This document shows positions 13,210-13,712 of a stretch of DNA of 13,712 bases, one piece after another. The notes beneath the pieces are model-generated. The model had not been told where the DNA came from and made no database searches. It saw only the letters and a program-made list of their open reading frames with translations. This DNA is from Baffinella frigidus (lineage: Eukaryota; Cryptophyceae; Cryptomonadales; Baffinellaceae). The stretch is from NCBI GenBank assembly GCA_026770585.1, contig MU646481.1, positions 278,699 through 292,410 on the forward strand, written 5' to 3'. A program made the position numbers and the translations under genes. Numbering within the stretch: position 1 is the first letter of the stretch; every line of letters starts with the position of its first letter.

Positions 13210-13330
13210 TACAGGGGTACCTCGCGCATAAGAAACCGCCTCCCCCAAGGACCCTACAGTAGGCCTATGCTTAGGGCTCTATGGTGGTCCTTAGGGGGTG
13301 GGGGGTTCCTGTGAGCGAGGTACCCCTGTA
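13210..13330. mobile_element. Fam2 palindromic element
   Basis: Ends TACAGGGGTACCTCGCGCAT and GTGAGCGAGGTACCCCTGTA. The centre holds AGGACCCTACAGTAGGCC and TTAGGGCTCTATGGTGGTCC, closely matching the copy at 8304. 121 bp. Confidence 0.9.
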
Positions 13331-13493
13331 GCAAGCAAGCTCCCCACCCCACCGAGCCCCCCGGGCGCGCACGCGGCTGGCGAGTGAGGACCTAGGCCAG
13401 GTAGGCTAGGACGAGCCCGCCTCGGGATGGCATTGGAGCCATTGCTACGGGCAGAAGTCTCTTGGAATACATCATCGGAACGCAGTAGGTGCC

Positions 13494-13712
13494 CTAGCCG
13501 GAGCCGTACGTCTCGAAGCCGCGTGCGGGGGTCGAGGCAGCGGCGTCCACCGGGATGCGCAGCATCGTGACGGTGAAGGCCCGCTTGCCTTGCACCTGCC
13601 ACCCACCAATCCCGCGAGAGACGTTATGCTCATGGCCATGGGGCATGTTGCAGCCACGTGAGCATGCGCGGGCGACGGGGGGTGGATGGGTGGGAGGGTG
13701 GGAGGGTGGGAG
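13494..13712 (-). CDS. Possible 3' coding exon running off the right edge
   Basis: A minus-strand frame open from the window edge to a TAG at 13494-13496 (72 codons visible, 5' end missing). The last ~50 residues look protein-like (NMPHGHEHNVSRG, then GWQVQGKRAFTVTML, RIPVDAAASTPARGFETYG). The upstream ~12 codons are Pro/His/Ser-rich because they lie in the (GGGTGGGA)n tract, which could instead be an intron or spacer. An in-frame ATG begins a 51-residue product. Family unknown. A ~34-bp similarity with ~8121-8157 (GCATGGCCATG region) carries a 4-bp indel and may be a relic of the same sequence. Confidence 0.3.
   Translation of the reverse strand, partial: LPPSHPPTHPPPVARACSRGCNMPHGHEHNVSRGIGGWQVQGKRAFTVTMLRIPVDAAASTPARGFETYGSG
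13670..13712 (+). repeat. G-rich (GGGTGGGA)n tract
   Basis: Runs of 3-6 G separated by one or two bases, ending in three GGGTGGGA-like 8-bp units at the window edge. Strong G-quadruplex potential on the plus strand. Confidence 0.85.

Noticed and set aside
1-13712. Dinoflagellate spliced-leader sequence or histone-type 3' stem-loop as a taxonomic marker
   Set aside because: I looked for both by eye and found neither, so the group of organism is left open.

Overview
This window looks like eukaryotic, probably subtelomeric or otherwise repeat-rich nuclear DNA, most likely from an alga or other protist. The evidence is blocks of TTTAGGG-class telomere-like repeats and variants, CA and CT microsatellites, many small palindromic (MITE-like) elements, and no long uninterrupted gene or operon. 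TTTAGGG-type repeats are known from plants, dinoflagellates and many algae, so they do not fix the group. No ORF of 60 codons or more matches a protein family that I recognise. No tRNA, rRNA, CRISPR array, origin or bacterial-type operon was seen.

Layout. 1-62 is a CCCTACA telomere-like array, followed by a roughly 260-bp inverted repeat (124-386), a CA-rich satellite with a 70-bp higher-order period (565-960) and an 86-109 bp minisatellite (962-1335). 1412-3450 holds two AT-rich palindromes, weak ORFs and a segmentally duplicated block in which a 17-residue peptide recurs. 3789-4609 holds a terminal-inverted-repeat element whose right end is fused to a repeated peptide-coding cassette. 4740-6365 alternates palindromic elements, degenerate telomeric repeats, CT/poly-C tracts and a duplicated putative exon. 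6370-7310 is GC-rich and internally duplicated. 7309-9322 is dense in inverted-repeat elements. 9323-11980 is mostly unassigned, with two hairpins and short tandem repeats. 11981-12505 packs five palindromic elements back to back. The right end has two more elements and an open reading frame that leaves the window on the minus strand.

The dominant biology is small, non-coding, foldback elements. I name them here by number for reference only: Fam1 is the AT-rich palindromes, 4 copies. Fam2 has ends TACAGGGGTACCTCG, 5 copies plus fragments. Fam3 has ends TATCCCTTAAGTGGC, 5 copies plus one half. Fam4 has ends CACACAGCGGRCT, 2 copies plus copied ends. Fam5 has ends TGCACTCSGAGCCA, 2 copies. Fam6 has ends GGATACAACCC, 2 copies plus a relic. 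None carries a transposase here, so they would have to be mobilised by factors encoded elsewhere. Fam5 is the most interesting: its apical hairpin differs between copies by three paired, compensatory substitutions. Several short peptides also recur with mostly third-codon-position differences, suggesting duplicated exon fragments of unknown genes.
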